Assembly: GCF_001601825.1 (NCBI RefSeq)
Contig: NZ_LUJK01000004.1
Span: 35,230-99,229, forward strand
Reading direction: 5' to 3'
DNA: 64,000 bases
From: Limnobacter sp. CACIAM 66H1
Lineage (GTDB): Bacteria > Pseudomonadota > Gammaproteobacteria > Burkholderiales > Burkholderiaceae_B
Below the pieces are notes generated by a model. The model worked only from the letters and a program-made list of their open reading frames with translations, did not search any database and had not been told where the DNA came from. The position numbers and the translations under genes were made by a program. Shown piece by piece: positions 63,526-64,000 of this stretch; positions within the stretch are counted from its first letter, which is position 1, and every line of letters starts with the position of its first letter.

Positions 63526-64000
63526 TTATGCAGTTGGCAGACCTGGAATGGTCGGCAGATCGTCTGCACCGGGCAGTGAGCCCAGTGGTGAGCCGGTGCC
63601 GCCCAGCAGATCTGTCAGTGCAGTAGGATCTGTCGGGATTGGCAGACCTGTGTCACCGCCAGGAATGCCACCAGCCAGCAGGCCGTCCAGTGCAGCAGCA
63701 CCAGTGATGATACCGTCTTCAATTGGTTGACCAATTGTTGGGATCATCTCGATTGGAGCTGCATCCACGAACTGCTGGGCTGCGCTTTCAATCGGACCGG
63801 CATCTGGGTTAGGTGCAGGTGTTTCACCACCAGTGTCACCACCAGGCAGGCCTGGCAGTTCTGGCAAGCCACCTTCAGCCAGGCCAGCCAATGGAGCCAA
63901 TACTGCGTCCAGAGGTGTGCCTGTTGGGCCTTCACCTTCGTCACCACCAGGCAGGCCTGGGAGTGCAGGTGCGCCTGGGATGCCACCAGCCAGCAGGCCG
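63526..64000 (-). CDS. Glycine/proline-rich repeat protein, 5' part beyond window
   Basis: The minus-strand frame is open from the right edge to the TAA at 63526; the start is outside. At least 158 residues are low-complexity, rich in Gly, Pro, Leu, Ala and Asp, with repeats such as LLAGGIPG (twice), LPGLPGGD (twice) and PTGTPLDAVLAPLA, the last shared with the preceding gene. No enzyme motif is visible. Both genes probably arose by duplication, and the product is likely a secreted or surface-exposed structural protein, by inference. Confidence 0.6.
   Translation of the reverse strand, partial: GLLAGGIPGAPALPGLPGGDEGEGPTGTPLDAVLAPLAGLAEGGLPELPGLPGGDTGGETPAPNPDAGPIESAAQQFVDAAPIEMIPTIGQPIEDGIITGAAALDGLLAGGIPGGDTGLPIPTDPTALTDLLGGTGSPLGSLPGADDLPTIPGLPTA
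63665..64000. repeat. DNA-level internal repeats in the right-edge gene
   Basis: A 21-bp identical stretch occurs at 63665-63685 and 63980-64000, and a 24-bp stretch with one difference at 63836-63859 and 63941-63964. The near identity at DNA level implies recent internal duplication; the array may continue past the window. Confidence 0.8.

Overview
The window is a dense, ordinary-looking chromosome segment of a betaproteobacterium. The evidence is the set of linked blocks: TPR protein-lolB-ispE-tRNA-Gln-prs-rplY-pth-ychF; kdsD-kdsC-lptCAB-rpoN-hpf-ptsN-hprK-rapZ; an mla operon running through ibaG and murA into a complete his operon, hinT and tatABC; and petABC-sspAB. The short HisG, the HprK/RapZ pair and the moderate GC content fit Burkholderiales. 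The divergently regulated alkB-reductase unit together with this order makes a Limnobacter-like organism my best guess, by inference only, since no 16S gene is present.

Layout. 0-5 kb: two M16 peptidases (the first cut by the left edge and frameshifted), rsmD, coaD, a YfhL-type ferredoxin, and a zinc-ribbon gene with an in-frame TGA. 5-14 kb, mostly minus strand: AsmA-like protein, ychF, patatin-like protein, pth, leuA with a divergent Lrp-type regulator, exoD-like gene, rplY, prs, tRNA-Gln. 14-19 kb: ispE, lolB and a TPR lipoprotein, divergent from mutM-mutY. 19-27 kb, minus strand: rapZ, hprK, ptsN, hpf, rpoN, lptB (frameshifted), lptA, lptC, kdsC, kdsD, which together serve LPS transport, Kdo supply and the nitrogen-PTS/sigma-54 system. 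27-30 kb: CPA2 antiporter and a pseudopilin-lipoprotein pair. 30-47 kb, plus strand: mlaFEDACB, an ABC-2 exporter, ibaG, murA, hisGDCBHAFIE, hinT, tatABC. 46-52 kb: DegS-like protease, Nif3-like protein, the cytochrome bc1 operon petABC, sspA, sspB, tRNA-Thr. 52.3-53.2 kb: a gene-free, repeat-rich stretch. 53-59 kb: methyltransferase, ubiX, grxD, prmC, prfA, hemA, an orphan response regulator. 59-62.5 kb: a TetR regulator divergent from an AlkB-family hydroxylase and its fused ferredoxin reductase, with a palindrome inside the promoter. 62.5-64 kb: two related repeat-rich proteins, the first with an N-terminus resembling the start of type 1-secreted adhesins.

The least explained items are the hairpin repeat array at 53.0-53.2 kb, the TGA exactly at a zinc-ligand cysteine position near 4.4 kb, the repeat protein pair at the right edge, and the alkB control region. 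Two genes (first M16 peptidase, lptB) are each broken by one extra base in a homopolymer; because lptB is normally essential, base-calling errors are the likeliest cause, and other single-base anomalies here should be read with that in mind.
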